Assembly: GCF_027409185.1 (NCBI RefSeq)
Contig: NC_084462.1
Span: forward strand, 155,855,490 to 155,919,489
Length of the DNA stretch: 64,000 nt
Origin: Cynocephalus volans
Taxonomy: Eukaryota > Chordata > Mammalia > Dermoptera > Cynocephalidae
Direction: 5' to 3'
The notes below the pieces were generated by a model, which saw nothing but the letters and a program-made list of their open reading frames with translations, did not search any database and had not been told where the DNA came from. Both the position numbers and the translations under genes were made by a program. Each line of letters starts with the position of its first letter. The first letter of the stretch is position 1. Of this stretch, positions 33,661 to 46,504 are shown in pieces.

Positions 33661-35990
33661 CTTCTGCCCAGTCCAGGGGTACTGGGGAAGGCTGAGGCCA
33701 GATAGTCTTCCTTCTGCACACCCCCTGTTCCCCAGCCTCCAAGGGAGTGAGGGTCTGCCCACTGCATCCTGACTTTTGACGGAGACAAATGAAGCATTCC
33801 TGTGATGTTGTGGGCTGTAGCAATGAGCAGCTCTGAGTGGCAGGGATCTGGCCCCATGATGGCCTGGCCTCTGGCCTCCAGCCCTCAGCACCTCCTGTCC
33901 CCCACTGAAAAGGCAACTAGGACTAGGAGGGTTTAGGGTGCTTCCAGCAGGAGACTGTGGCTCTGCCCAGGTCCCCAGGCAAAGGATTTCTCTCTGGGCC
34001 TGTGAGGAGCTGCATATGTTGTGCTCTGGCAGTGGGGATGGTGACAGGTCCAGAGTACCCAGGAGATGTCAGGTCTATGGTGCTCTTTCCTCTGGGGAGT
34101 GAACTTGGGAGAAACAAAGCAACAGGTTAAAGATGAGGAAGGATTTATCCACATAAACCCATTTAGATGGAACAAAGAAATGCAGGTTTAAAGCACAGCA
34201 AGATAGGCTTAGGTTAAACCTAAGGAAGGAGTCCTTCATTGACAAAGGTCACAAAATCTGTATCCACCAAGATCCGAACAACAGGATCCATATCACCCAT
34301 GGGCTAGTGCAGGTGAGTGAGGCAGGAGACTGGCTGAGATGACCTTTAGAAGCATCCCCTCCCCCACTGTCCTGGCTCTGTCCCATGGTTTCTGCAGCTC
34401 TGAGGGGGCCGAGAGGGGAGCCTGGGAGGAGGACTGGCCAGGCGCGCTTCCATGCGCTGCACCTAAGCTCCTGCTCTCTACTCGTCCCTCCTGAACCTTC
34501 TTATCCTCCATTTCCTGCTGCCCTCCTCTCACCTCCACGTGGCTGCCCCAGCCGTGCCCCCAAAGTGGCTTCCTCCCTCCCTCCCTGCTGCCCTAGAGTT
34601 CAGGAAAGAAGCCACAGACTCTCCCAGCAGACCACCCCCAAAGGCCCAGCCCAGTGCTGCCTGGTGCCTGGAGTGCAGCCTGGACCTCCCACCCACGAGG
34701 TGCTCAGAGACCCAACGCTTGGAGGGCGGCACCTCGGCAGGCAGGGAGACAGTGGCCTTAGTGGGCACCATCCCTCCAATGGGGTGGTCCTGAGGATATG
34801 AGGCCAACTGAATGGGAGATTATGCGTCAGGGTGGGATCAGAGGAGTCCCGGTGGCCACTGTCTGGTGCTGGGGTCCCCCTTCTCTGCAGGGCTTTGGGG
34901 CCCCTGCCTTGTCTTTTCTGGTGGCTTCCGCTTGCTTCCTAGGGAGTGGTCTGTGGGAGGGGACATGCAGAGGTGCTTGGGGAGGGTGTGGAGGGAGCCG
35001 GGTGCCCCCGCAAGTTGTGCTTCCCTTTGCGTCCTCCCAGAGCTCCTGTGCTTTCCCTGGGAGGTCTGACCCAGGCGAGCCCAGGGATGAGGGGAGGAGG
35101 TCATTAATCACTGTTATTTATTATTTCTTATGTAACGGGGAATTGTGAAACATGCAACCTTGTACCAGGCACGACTGGGAATATGGGAAAGTCAGTCTCT
35201 ACCAGTAAGAGCTGCTCATGGGATGAGCAGGTGGGTCCAGGAGACCAGCCTGGAAAATGGGGTACAAGTTGGACTGGGCTCTGGCTGGAGGTGGGTAGGT
35301 CCTGCTGTGGCTGGAAAAAAGGAAAAAGAAAAAAGACAGTGGGCAGTGGGATCCCCAAGGAGGAAGGGGATTTGGGCCCCCCCTGCACTGCACCAGGCCC
35401 AGACCATTCTGGCTCCAGGGTGGCCTGGGTCACAGCTGGAGTTGTCACAATATTGACCCAGGAGGAGATAACATCCAAAGGGCTTGGAGTCCCAGTCGGA
35501 CAAGGAGGGGGATGTCGCCTGAAAAAGATCCCTGGCCCCCAGGGGGATCAAACTAAATGGGGCTTTAATAGGTCTTTTCCAGCTCAGATTTCATGGATAA
35601 TTGGAAGCAGGTCCAGAGCTGAGCCGAGTGGGCGGTCCTAGTGGCCTGCAGGGCCAGCCACCGCATCCAGGAGACAAGTGGGGACTGAGGCAGGGTGGGG
35701 GGATGCTGCCTCCATGCCACCCCATGTGTGCCACTGGGGCCTCCCCACCTCTGGCCTCACTGGGGCTTCTGGACTCCCTTTACTGTGCTCCAGAAGTGCT
35801 GCTGTGTTAACTCCTTCAGGGAAGTAAGGTGGATAAGTGAGGAGAGAAGACCTAAGTCAGAGTTAGCTTGCAGGGGGAGAGAGCGGCGAGTCCTGAGCCG
35901 GACGTGCACTAAGCCTCATTCATTCATTCATTCAACAAATATAAATTGACATTTGAAGTTGGCAACAATCCATTAAAACAAAATTCTTAC
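33661..35990. other. Spacer, no gene supported
   Basis: GC-rich sequence with many overlapping ORFs lacking domains. A short CATT repeat lies at about 35915-35934. Confidence 0.4.
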
Positions 35991-35999
35991 ATTTTTTTA

Positions 36000-36255
36000 A
36001 ATTCTAAAAGAGGTACATACTTGTTGGAACAAAATTCAAGGTATATTAATATCAAAGTATATTAAGCAAAAAGTGAAAATTCCCCTCCCAACGCACACCC
36101 AATACTCTTCCCCTACCCCACCATCCCCATACTCCAGGGGTGACCTATATGTCTACAATTTATTAGATATCCTTCCAGAACATCTTCAATGCATTCTGTA
36201 ATACATCCTGCTGTTTTCACTCAACAATGCATCACTAATATTGTCTCAAGGCAGT
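36000..36255 (-). mobile_element. Old L1 3'-end fragment
   Basis: It contains 'gttggaacaaaattcaaggtat', 'tagatatccttccagaacatc' and 'tgttttcactcaacaatgcatc', in L1M 3'-end wording. Confidence 0.55.
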
Positions 36256-36259
36256 AAGT

Positions 36260-36360
36260 AGAGTGCAGATATTCCTCATTCCCATTTTAAAGATGAGAAA
36301 ACTGAGGCTCAGAAAGATTGAATGGCTGTCCCAGACTGCACAGCCAGCCCTAGTTCTCAC
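36260..36360 (-). mobile_element. MIR fragment
   Basis: It contains 'cccattttaaagatgagaaaactgaggctcagaaagattg', a reverse MIR core. Confidence 0.8.
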
Positions 36361-37254
36361 CCTGCCACAACTTCCAGCCTCTTCCTTGGGGAGGGTGGAT
36401 ATGATGGCACAGAGGGGCTAAAACCCCCTCAGGAAGGGTCTGGATGGAGAGAAGGGTTGGAGAATGAGAACGGAGCTGCGGGCTAGGAAGGGGGCTCAGG
36501 ATCTGCTTGGAATGCAGTGGTGCGCCTCCTCCAGTGTCCCTGAATGTGCCTGGGGCATCCACACTTCTCCCTTGGCAGACATGGGCACACTCACCCAGTC
36601 ACAGGCATGCAGCTCTGTACACACATGTGCACACACACTGATGCAGAGAGGGAGAACTCAGCGGAAATAGAGCACAACTGCCTAGTAGAGAGGGCTTAAG
36701 GGATGCCTCACTTAGAGGCAGAGGCATGGACCGGGTTGTCTTTGGAAAGCTCTCCATTCCTGAGGTTGTCTGGAAAAATCCGCAGGTACCATCCAGACCT
36801 TGGAGAGGGTCACAGAGATGCTCCCACAAGGCACTTAGGCCAATCAGGGAAGAGGACCCTAATCCACTCAGTTTGCCAATATCCTTGGCAAACTGACTCT
36901 GTGCCAGGTGCCATGCTGGGCCTGGGAGTACAGTCAACCTGCAAGGTTTGACTAGTACCAGACACTATTGGGAATATGGGAAAGAGGGTCCCTAGCAGGG
37001 GAGCTGATCCTCCACTTGGGGCGGGCTAGGCAGTCACTAAGTGATCTGCAGAGTGGTCTTTGGCCCTGCTTAGGCCACACATAGGATGGAGACTGAACCC
37101 CCAACCCAGCTACTGCCCAGCATGCAAGGACACTGGGAAGGCTGGTGTCTCCTCTCTGCCCACCCCCATCCCCACCCCCACAGTCCTGGCTCTGGCTGGG
37201 GCCCCAGGAAGGAAATCACTAAGGAGGATTGAGTGTCAATTCACAGACTAATCT

Positions 37255-37480
37255 GATCAGCGCACATAGCTACAGCACGGGCTGTTCCACGCACCGCGGC
37301 CCCCTCCCCTGCTCCGCAGACCCTGGCGGCTGCAGGCTGTCAGGCCCGGCCCCTGCCTGGCTGCGAGGCCAATTACTGCAGCCTTAATCACCACGGTGGC
37401 GGCGGCGGCGCGGCGTTAACAACTGTCTGCCCATCAGTCTCCTTCCTGGGGCGCTGTGGAGGGGATGACCCCTCGTGGCT
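37255..37480. promoter_or_regulatory. CpG-containing unique patch, candidate distal regulatory element
   Basis: This is a compact GC/CpG-richer segment in CpG-poor spacer. It contains a GGC run at about 37396-37410, paired TAAT-type words (CCAATTACTG and CCTTAATCACC) and GTTAACAACTG. It carries no repeat signature or ORF of note. A regulatory role is inference. Confidence 0.3.
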
Positions 37481-39284
37481 CTCCTCGAAGGAGCATGAAA
37501 CTGGATCCCAACAACAGCCTGGTGGCTGCCGTCCAGGGCAACGCCTGGCTCCCTCTTGCTGCCTGCTGATCTCCCCGTGTTCTCCCGGCTCCTCTTGCCA
37601 CGGGGCTGGGAGCCCCAGGACTGGCCCGGGGACTGCGCATCCCCTGAGCACTAATCCCATCATTCCCTCCAGCCGGCACTACCAGCAACTGAGCTCAGGA
37701 AGGCGGGCGCTCCCTGCCAGCCAGAGCAAATGAGGTGCCTGGATGTTGAGGTCTGGTTGGCATTTCCTGTGTTGGCTTTGGCTGGTGAGGCCCGGCCAGT
37801 GGGCTGCCCTCTTGACCTGAGCTGAGTCAAACAGGCTCGTCTGGACTCTTGAGCCCACTGACTTCTGCCCTGCACCCCGCAGGGAGCCCTGTTCTGGAAA
37901 AAAGATCACCCCTCCCCGCCTAGGTTCATACTGAGCAGACTTCCCCTGCCTTGTAGGGTGCTCTGACGCCCGAGGCCTGGCCAGCCCCCAACCTGGCTGT
38001 CTCCCTTCCTGTTCCTCAGGCTCAGGAATGGAGCCCATGGGATTTGCAGATCTCTGAGCCTCCCAGTGCTTCTGGATGTGGTGAGGCTCCTCAGCATGTG
38101 GCCTTCCAGGCTATGGTTTGGTATGGGGCTCTGAGTACCTCTGATCTCCTGCTCCCATCTATATGTGAAATAATTTCCCCAACCCAAGGCATGTCCTTTG
38201 CCTGGACCCCAGGGAGCCTTCAGCACCTGGGTTCCAGCTGGGGAGCCTGTGGAGGCTCTTATCCCTGGCCCCAAAAGGGCCGGCTTCACCTGCAGTCTTT
38301 AGCATTGCTGGCTCTGGTTCCTCGGCCCATGTTTTCTTTGGCATTGGGTCTCGGGGACACCAGATTGTCCAAAACAAGATGGCTTCATGATACTCATTTT
38401 CCCAAAGAGCAGAGTCTGTGACACAATCAGGCTGCTTGTGTGTGGTGTGGTCCCAGTCCACCCCCTACCTAGTTGCCCCCATCCCTATGCCAGCCGACTC
38501 CCTTTGGGGCAAGGAGTGCTCCTTAGTCCCTAGGACTGGAGGTCTCTGGCCTAGGATTCGGCAGGGCTGGGAAGAGAGGGCAGAGCCAAGTCCCACCAAC
38601 ACTGGTCTACAGCTCTCCCCTTTGTCCTCCCCAGACTTGGGGTGCCAGCAGGGACCTTGGGGGAAGCAACAGGACATGGACGTAGTCTAGAGCACAGCTG
38701 TCAACTGACTATGACCTCAGGTCTACAACACACCAGCTGTGTGCCTTGAACAGGAAATGACTTGGCTGTGGAACTCAGTCACCTTATCAGCAAAATGGGG
38801 ACAACAGAGGTAGCCACAGCTGAGGGCTTGTGTGAGGCATCAGTGGGCCCAGCCTCTGGTAATTCTCAATGAAGAGCTCCTGTTTGTATAGAGAGCCCTC
38901 TGCATGGGGCAGCTGGGCAGTCACTGTGGGGTCCGCAGAGTGGTCCTGAGCCCACCTAGGATGGAGATCTTGTACCCCCACCCTGCTAGCTGCTTCCTTG
39001 TGCCCAGGGTGGTTCTCTCCTGCACCACTCTGCCCCATCGCCATCAAGGACTTGTCACCTCGATCAGATAGACCAGTCCACCGGGACAGAGCAACCTGAG
39101 AGGGCACTCGAAGAAGATGGTTGGGTTCCCTGAATCCCTGCTTGTGGTGGTCTTCACCTTTCTCCAGGGAAAGATAAGGCCTAGCATAGCACCCCTGGCC
39201 CCTCAGTGCCAGGCACACGGGTGCTCAGAAACTTGCTGACTGGGAGGCGAAGGAAAGAAAAAGCTCTGGGTTTTCTACACTGCT

Positions 39285-40115
39285 CATGCGAGGACTAATA
39301 AGCATAATTTTTCTAGAAAGTTTGAGGTGATATTTATCAAGAGACTGAGGAGTGTTTATCACTTCCATGAGCAATTTCACTTCTGGTACTCTCCTTTGGG
39401 AAATAATCTGAAATGCCAGAAGTCAGGCAGGGCCCATCAACCATTTCTACAAAGATGTTCTTCTCAGTGTCATTTATAATAGCAAACCAACCAACAAACA
39501 ACATCATGATCCAAGGGTAAGAGACTGGTTAAATATATTATGCTATTTCCATCCCCACAAGGAATTAAAGATTGAACACTAAACATTATGTTTAGGAAGA
39601 AATTTTAATGAAATGGCAACATCTGAGTAGAAAAATAAGGACAGCTAAAATCTGACCAAGTATAATCTTGCTCACATTTTTTAAAAAGTTATAAATGGAT
39701 AAACAAAATATGACACATAATGGAATATTATTTGGCTTTAAAAAGGAAGGAAATCCTGGCACATGCTACAACATTACTGAGCCTGGAAGATACTATGCTA
39801 AGTGAAATAAGCCAGACAGAAAAGCACCCATAATGTATGATTCCACTTACACGTATGAGGTGCCTAGAACAGTCAGATTTGTAGACAGAAAGTAGAACAG
39901 TGGTTATCAGCACCTGGGGGAGGGGGGAATGGGGGGTTCTCGTTTACTGGGTACAGAGTTTCAGTTTGGGAAGCTGAAAACTTCTAGAGATGGATGGCAG
40001 TGATGGTCGCACAACAATGTGAACGGATTTAACGCCATTGAATTGCACACTTAAGAATGGTTAAAATGGTAAATTTCACGTTGTGCATATTTTACTACAA
40101 TTTAAAAAATCAGTT
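39285..40115 (+). mobile_element. L1 3'-end fragment
   Basis: Typical L1 3' text: 'gacacataatggaatattatttggctttaaaaagg', 'gcctggaagatactatgctaagtgaaataagcc', 'gaattgcacacttaagaatggttaaaatgg', ending in 'tactacaatttaaaaaa'. No intact ORF remains. Confidence 0.85.
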
Positions 40116-41365
40116 ATGGGGAAATAGGTCAAAGTATTTGTAATGAATCTTTCTGAGTGAAGGGATTATGGGTGATCTTCCTTGTACTGTTTTTCGTTTC
40201 CAACGTTTTCCCCGCAGTGCATGAGATTTTTTGTGTTGTTTCTTGTTTGTTTTAAGGAAGCTTGCTCCAGATCTCCCAGATGTGTGCGGGGGCTGGGGTG
40301 GGGGGAGGCTCGGGCCAGCTGCAGTTAGAAAGGAGTGGGGGAGGCTGCTGGGGGAGGGGGCTCAGACAGGGATGGACTCCCAGGCTCCCCTCAGTTCTCT
40401 CTGCCCCTCTCACTGGCCTCCTCTGCCTTCCCTCTACACATGGGCCCTTGCCCAGGGATGCCTCTCCCTAGTAACAGCCCGGTCACTAGCCTGAAGGGGC
40501 TGCCCAGCCTTAGTGGGAATGTGGGCTTGGGGCTTTCTCAGACGGTCAGTACCCGAGACGCCTTCCCGCTGCTGCTCCGCCCCATCCCAGCTGCAAAAAC
40601 AACAGCCCATACCCGGAGCCCTGTTATTGCAGCCGAGAGTGGAGCCTCAGTGTGCAGCAGAGGAGAGGGGATGGGGCCTTCCAGCCCTAAACAGACCTAG
40701 GGGCAGGGGAGCCTTGGGGAGGAGAGTGGACCCTCCTGCTCCCCTTGGGGAAGCCCAACTCCGAGGTGTGTGGGTAGGAGGCTTGGCAAGGTCTGTGGGA
40801 CTCAGGGACTGAGGGCCAACTCTGCCAGTGGCCTCCTGGCTCCCTGGGGACTGCGGGAGGTGGGGGCGGAGGGGGGAGGAAGTAAAGCCACTTGGGAACC
40901 CACTGAGCCAAGCCGTGGGCAGGAGGCGGCACCACCGTGGCTCCCGGGCGGTCCAGGGCCAAGGCTTTCCCACGGGGTGCGACTGGACACTGGGCTCTTT
41001 GGTGCTGTCCACCCCAGACCAGGGCCTATGAGCCCTGGGAGGTTTCCGTGCTATCTCGCCCTCAGGGCGTAGGGGCTGGCAGACTGGACTCAGAACCCTG
41101 CAGGGCTCTTCCCTCGGGCCCCCTGGTGCCCACAGGTGTGTGCTTGGCAGCCTAGCGAGGCCAGGCATGGCTCTCAGAGGCCTGCTACTCAGCTTTCTCA
41201 GCATCTGCTCCAGTCTCATCTGTTGGATCCTCGCTCAGGTGACAGGGATAGGGACAAAGAGCTGATAGGGACCAAGACCTTGAAGGCCTCAGAGACTGGT
41301 GGGAGCCCGGCCCCTTTTCAGCCCCTACAGGCCGTTCCTCCCACTCTAACATGAAGGATGTGGAT
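40116..41365. other. GC-rich spacer, no gene supported
   Basis: Overlapping ORFs up to 190 codons on the minus strand have no domain signature. Confidence 0.4.
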
Positions 41366-41369
41366 GCTG

Positions 41370-41625
41370 TGGAATTGGCAGGCAGTGTGGAAGTCTCTGG
41401 AGACAGACAAACCTGGGTTAGAAGCTACCCTGTGCCCTCACTAGCTGTGTGCTCATGCCACTCACGCTCTCTGAGCCTCGGCTTCCTCCACTGTAAAATG
41501 AGGTTGTTAACCTTACCTAGTAGAGCCTTGGAAGGCTTCGAGGTAATATATATGTGAAGTCTGTGGCACACGATGTAGGTGCTTCGTAAGTGGAAGTCAC
41601 TGTGATTCTTACCATTCAAGCCCTA
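41370..41625 (+). mobile_element. MIR SINE, nearly full length
   Basis: It contains 'gacagacaaacctgggttagaagc', 'actagctgtgtgctcatgcc', 'ctctgagcctcggcttcctccactgtaaaatgagg' and 'gtaggtgcttcgtaagtgg'. Confidence 0.9.
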
Positions 41626-43985
41626 AGAAGGGAAATTAACTGAGATGGGAAACTTTCTGACCTCAGTTCTCAGCTCTGATGTCCCCACCCCCTCCCTCCA
41701 TCGCTCCATTCTGCACAATGTAGATAGCAAGCACGAGGAGTTTTGCCTTTTCTTTTTTCCCCATTCTGGTCAGGAATCAGCTAATCAAACTACCCCCTGA
41801 AGTTAGTCAATGACTGTCTATTGTTAGGATGTTCCTGGCCACAGTCATCAAACTGTGGACAGAAATTATTCCTGGGACAGAGGGGAACCAGGCAGGAGAG
41901 GGTGAGCCTTGGGCCTCTGGGAGTGGCCAGCAGCCTTTGTCTGCAAGTTAGTCACGGAATGTCACTTATGCACCAAGAGTGGCAGGAAGCTTCTAGGACC
42001 CGGGACACAGGCATCCTGACTGGACCACAGCATCCATCATACAAAACTGCTATTTGGAAACGTTCTCAGGTAGTTAAAATAACTCATGAGTCCTTGAAAG
42101 AGAGGAGTTATTGAAATAGAAGCTGGCATTATTTTTCTATGGATTATCTGGTCTTTGAAATTACAACCAGGTCCTTATTAAGTTCACTAGAACTACCTTT
42201 TGGGGAAATTTTTTAAAAATTCTTTTGATTCTGTAATGGGTATCCAGACCTACTACTTTAAAGATCAGTAGTAGCACATATCTTTAAATCTTCGAGATTG
42301 TTACCGTTTCTCAAGGGTCACTTTTATCCTCTCCACTGACAGACAAGATCACCCATCTTGTGAGGGGCAGACTTAGGAGATCTGTATGACTTTCAAACCT
42401 GGGCTTTTAAATGGTTTAACATTCAATGACACTGCTACTACAGCTAAGACAACAACTGGCTAGTGGGTCTTGGTCTCCACATTTTTTTTTCAGAATCACA
42501 GACTGTATTTGTTTTTGTCTACCTATGTGCTTGATACATTCTCATTTAGCAGAATTGACCTATCAATTGTGGAATAACTGATCTGTTGACCACAACCAGC
42601 CCATCTCATAGGGCTGTTGTAGAAACCAAAAAAGATAAGGAATATGAAAGTCTGTAAGACTTTGGTCTGTAAGACCAAAAGGTAAAATCTTCTAAAGTGT
42701 AAGAGATGATGCTATTTATTATTAGTGAGTTTCCCCTTGTATAGGGGCTGTTTTCCAATATGCAACATGGTGCTTGGTATAAAGGTGCTCAGTAAATATT
42801 TGGTACGTGTTGAATATGTGGATCTCAGAAGAGCAACTGTTGACACACAATCCTAATAACAATAGGACAGTATTTCTTTCTAATCATATGCCCTGGTACC
42901 ACTACTTGGGTCTGTCATTAGAATTTCCCTTCAAGTTCCTAGCAATTTACCATATTCCAGTGGCAAGGAATCTCAAGAACAGAGCCAGATTCCACAAAAA
43001 TATAAATCCATATTTAGAGCAAGATTAGTTTCTAGTTTAACAGAAGCAATCAAATAATGAATTCCTATCTTGGCTGAGAATAGTGTTGTGCTCCCAGTAG
43101 GACAAAAGAGAAGCTTAGTTAGACTGTAGCAGCTCAAAAAGTTTAGCCAAAGGGCAATTTGTTGAGAAGTCCAAGTGTGGCTCTACCTACAGGCATGGTT
43201 AGATCTAGGGGCCTACATCAGCTCAATCTGCTCTTTCTCTCTCACTCTAGGACTTGGCTCTGCTGGCTTCTCCTGGAGCAGTTGCCTGACTTTGTCCTAC
43301 ACCAGACAAGCTCGCTCTCTGAGGCAGGAAAAGTGAGCACTGACACTCCAAAGCCAAACTCTTTACAACGAATGATCTAAAGGACAGATCTGGGGTCTAT
43401 ATAGCAAATCACAAGGAAGGACTGAATGGCTTTTCACAACTGATGGGTGTGGAAGCTGGATGATGGAGCAGACCTGGGTGGTGGGCCAGGCCTGTGGTTA
43501 GGGGCCACTTGGGACACCAGGAGGTGCCAAACTTGATAGTTCCACCCAAATCACATGGGATGAGGAGGGACAGTTCCCAGCGGAAAGGGGGTGCAGGGCA
43601 GACAAAAATAACAGGTGTCCACTACAATAGATCTTGTTCTCAGGTTGCGTAGAGACATGACTTATCCACCAAAACAATCAGAGAAGGATCAAAACAGTAA
43701 CGCATTCACATGCCCAAGTGTTGAGTCAAAGCCCTTCAGGAAAAGGAAGTGATCCCATGGCCTAAAGGAGATTCTTTAGAGCAGAAAGAAAAAGACACAA
43801 ATATTTCAGTCAGCCTCCTTCCCCCCATGTGAATTATCATAGCCACCTTATTCTCCAAATTAAGTTCAGGAAGCTATTATTTGATAATTATGCAGACAAT
43901 TAGCCAGAATGTTTGGGATTAGGATGCTTCAGGAAAATCAGGAAGATTCGATCAACATAATCATATTCCTGGTTGAGAGAATAGG
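41626..43985. other. AT-richer spacer, no gene supported
   Basis: No gene is seen. A decayed forward MIR is likely around 42595-42800 ('catctcatagggctgttgtag...aaggtgctcagtaaatatttgg'). Confidence 0.4.
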
Positions 43986-43994
43986 CCTGATGAA

Positions 43995-44770
43995 GGATTT
44001 CTTCTTTTTCTTACAAATAACTTTTCTTTCTGATTATAAACATAATATATTTGTTGTAGAAATTTTGGGAAACAGAACAGTACACAAATAAATATAAAAA
44101 CCACTCTTGCATTTTTTAGGATTGGGTGTGACTGCAATTGATAGGATCCCCAAGATAACAGTGGCTTAAACAAGACAATTTTATTTTGCTGTCAGCTACG
44201 TGAAGTCCAAAGGTAAACAGTCCAGGCTGGTATGGGAGCCCTACTTCAGAGAGGACTCAGGGAGCACAGGCTCCTTCCAGCTCAGTACTCTGCCATCCCC
44301 ACAGAATGGCATGCTTCCTCATCATCTGAGCTGGCAGAGCAGAAATGCAGCAAGAAAGAGAAAGAGGTAAAGAGGCCAAGGACCCATCCCAGCTATCTCC
44401 TAGGGAAGGTTCTCAGAAGCTGCAGCGCACTTACACACCATCCCACTGGTAAGAACATAGCCACGTGGCCACACCTACCTGGTAGGGAGACTGGGAAATG
44501 TAGTCTTCATTCTGGGTGGCTATTGGCTCAGCTAAAACTCTACTACTATAGAAGGGGAGAATGGCTTTTGGAGCAATTAGGAGGCTCTAATAAATCTAAT
44601 CATTCTACCTAGAGATAGTCACTGTTAACATCTTGGTATATGTCATTATACACACACACGCATTTATATACGTATATATATATGTGTACATAGGTGTGTG
44701 TATTTTTATACATAATTGATATATATATAATAACATACATGAATTTTTTAGAATGAAGTTGAGGCCCTAT
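43995..44770 (-). mobile_element. Old L1 3'-end fragment split by an inserted repeat
   Basis: L1M-type wording at 43995-44118 ('cataatatatttgttgtagaaattttggg') resumes at 44600 ('tacctagagatagtcactgttaacatcttgg'). Between them lies an unrelated repeat at about 44125-44592. TA/TG-rich simple sequence lies at 44640-44740. Confidence 0.6.
44125..44592. repeat. Interspersed repeat nested in L1, family unassigned
   Basis: It contains 'aagataacagtggcttaaacaag', 'cccacagaatggcatgcttcctc' and 'gagactgggaaatgtagtcttcattctgggtggc', wording I recognise from a mammal-wide interspersed element but cannot name. It interrupts an L1 fragment and so is younger than it. Confidence 0.55.
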
Positions 44771-44794
44771 CAAATATGCTGTTTATTTATTTAT

Positions 44795-44883
44795 TTTTTG
44801 GTAGCTGGCTGGTACAGAGACGGAACCCTGGACCTTGGTGTTATCAGTACCATGCTCTAACCAACTGAACTAACCAGCCAGCC
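44795..44883 (-). mobile_element. tRNA-Ile-derived SINE, monomer
   Basis: On the minus strand it reads as a nearly complete tRNA-Ile-like unit. It has an A box in 'ggttagttcagttggttagagc', the anticodon-loop region 'tggtactgataacacc', 'gggttccgtc' in the B-box position and the acceptor side 'tgtaccagccagc', then an A-rich tail. There is no body. Confidence 0.85.
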
Positions 44884-44915
44884 TTAAATATAATATTTTT
44901 GCATCCTGCTTTTTT

Positions 44916-45100
44916 AAAAATTGCAGACTTTTTTTTTTTTTTTTTTTTTTTTTGTCGTTTTTTCGTGACCGGCACTCAGCCAGTGAGTGCACGGGTCATT
45001 CCTATATAGGATCCGAACCCGCCGCGGGAGCGGCACCGCGCTCCCAGCGCAGCACTCTACCGAGTGCGCCACGGGCTCGGCCCAAAAAAATTGCAGACTT
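44916..45100 (-). mobile_element. Young GC-rich tRNA-derived SINE with perfect target duplication
   Basis: The SINE is 44931-45085, flanked by an exact 15-bp duplication AAAAATTGCAGACTT (44916-44930 and 45086-45100). On its own strand it has a tRNA-like head with A box 'tggcgcactcggtagagtgc' and B box 'gggttcggatcc'. A shortened second tRNA-like unit follows ('gcactcactggctgagtgcc'), then a long A tail. The head is far more GC-rich than the other SINEs here. Confidence 0.9.
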
Positions 45101-45104
45101 TAAA

Positions 45105-46200
45105 GTTTTTTTTTATTACTTATTTTAGCATTGTCATTTAACAATTTAGCCAGAGTTATTATAACTGTAGATTCACAGGAGGTTGCAAAGAAATGTACAC
45201 CCATCTCCCAGCCTCCTCCAATGGTAACATCTTATACAAGTATGGTAAAATATCAAAACCAAGAAATTGACATTGGTACTATCCATAGACCTTACTCAGA
45301 TTTCACCAGTATACATGCACTCTGTGTACGTGTATGTGTGTAGCTCTATGCAATTTTATCATGAGTAGCCTTGCATATCCACCACCAAAATCAAGAAACT
45401 CAACTGTGCTATCACAAGACTCCCTGTGTTACTCCTTTATAGTTATAGCCATCGCCCCTCCCCCACCGATTTCTAACTCCTGGCAATTGTTAATCCGTTC
45501 TTTATCCCTATAATTACGTTATTTCATGAACGTTCATAAATGGAATTCTGCAGTATTTTGAGACTGTCTTTTTTTCACTCAACATAATTTCTTTGAGGTT
45601 CATCTAAGTCGCCGCATATATCAAAAGTTTGTTCCTTTTTATTGCTGAGCAGTCTTCCATAACTCGGATGTACCACAGTTTGTTGGATTTGGGTAGTTTC
45701 CAGTTTTTCACTGTTACAAATGAAGCTGCTGTAAACATTCATGTACAAGTTCCTACATGGACATTCTTCATGTCTCTGGGATAAATGAGCAAATGTGCAA
45801 TTGCTGGGCTGTATTATAAATCCATTCTTAGTTTTGGAAGGAACCGCCAAACTATTTTCAAGAGCGGTTGTATACAACCTGCCTTTTAAATTTAACTGTA
45901 TGTTGTCAACAGTTCTCCTTATCATTAAGCATTTCCCATGTCATTATTATTCTAAAACACGACATTCTTTTGTATGGCTATACTATAATGTACTAAACCA
46001 ATCTCCTAATTTTTAATATTTAGGTTTATTTCTGATTTTTGTGTTATAAATAATAAAATGAAAATATTATTGTGGATAACTCTTTGTGCCTATTTCTGAT
46101 TATTTCTTTAGAATAAATTTCTAAACATGAACATGCTGGTTCAAACATTTTAAAATCTTTTGCTATGTTTTCCCAAATTGTGCTACTGAAAGGTGCTTAA
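45105..46200 (-). mobile_element. Old L1 3'-end fragments
   Basis: Antisense L1M wording: 'cataaatggaattctgcagtattttgag', 'gttcatctaagtcgccgcat', 'attgctgagcagtcttccat', 'ctgggataaatgagcaaatgtgcaattgctgggct', and further pieces to about 46200. No intact ORF. Confidence 0.7.
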
Positions 46201-46504
46201 ATTTAACTCCCACAGCAATACATGAGAAATGCAGCGAAGTTTCTAGAAATACTAATATTGCAACACAAATGGCATTCAAATAGTTGGTATCCTTAATGTA
46301 CAAATAGATCTTACGAATCAACTGGAAAAAGATAAATACCCAATATCAAGATGCTTTGGGCTGCAAGTGATAGAAAACTTCATTCAAAATTATATAAACA
46401 ATAGAGAAGTGTTCTATGAAATGTTCCATTTCATATAATAAGAAGTCTAATGGTAGGACAACTTCTGGATTTGTTGATTTCACACAATAGCGTTAATATA
46501 AAAC

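Noticed and set aside
33412-33891. Cys/His-rich 138-159-codon ORFs
   Set aside because: They are translations of a decayed GT/GCATG-rich block, with no zinc-finger spacing.
44640-44740. CRISPR-like or tandem repeat array
   Set aside because: It is only TA/TG simple sequence in an L1 3' end, with no spacers or fixed repeat unit.
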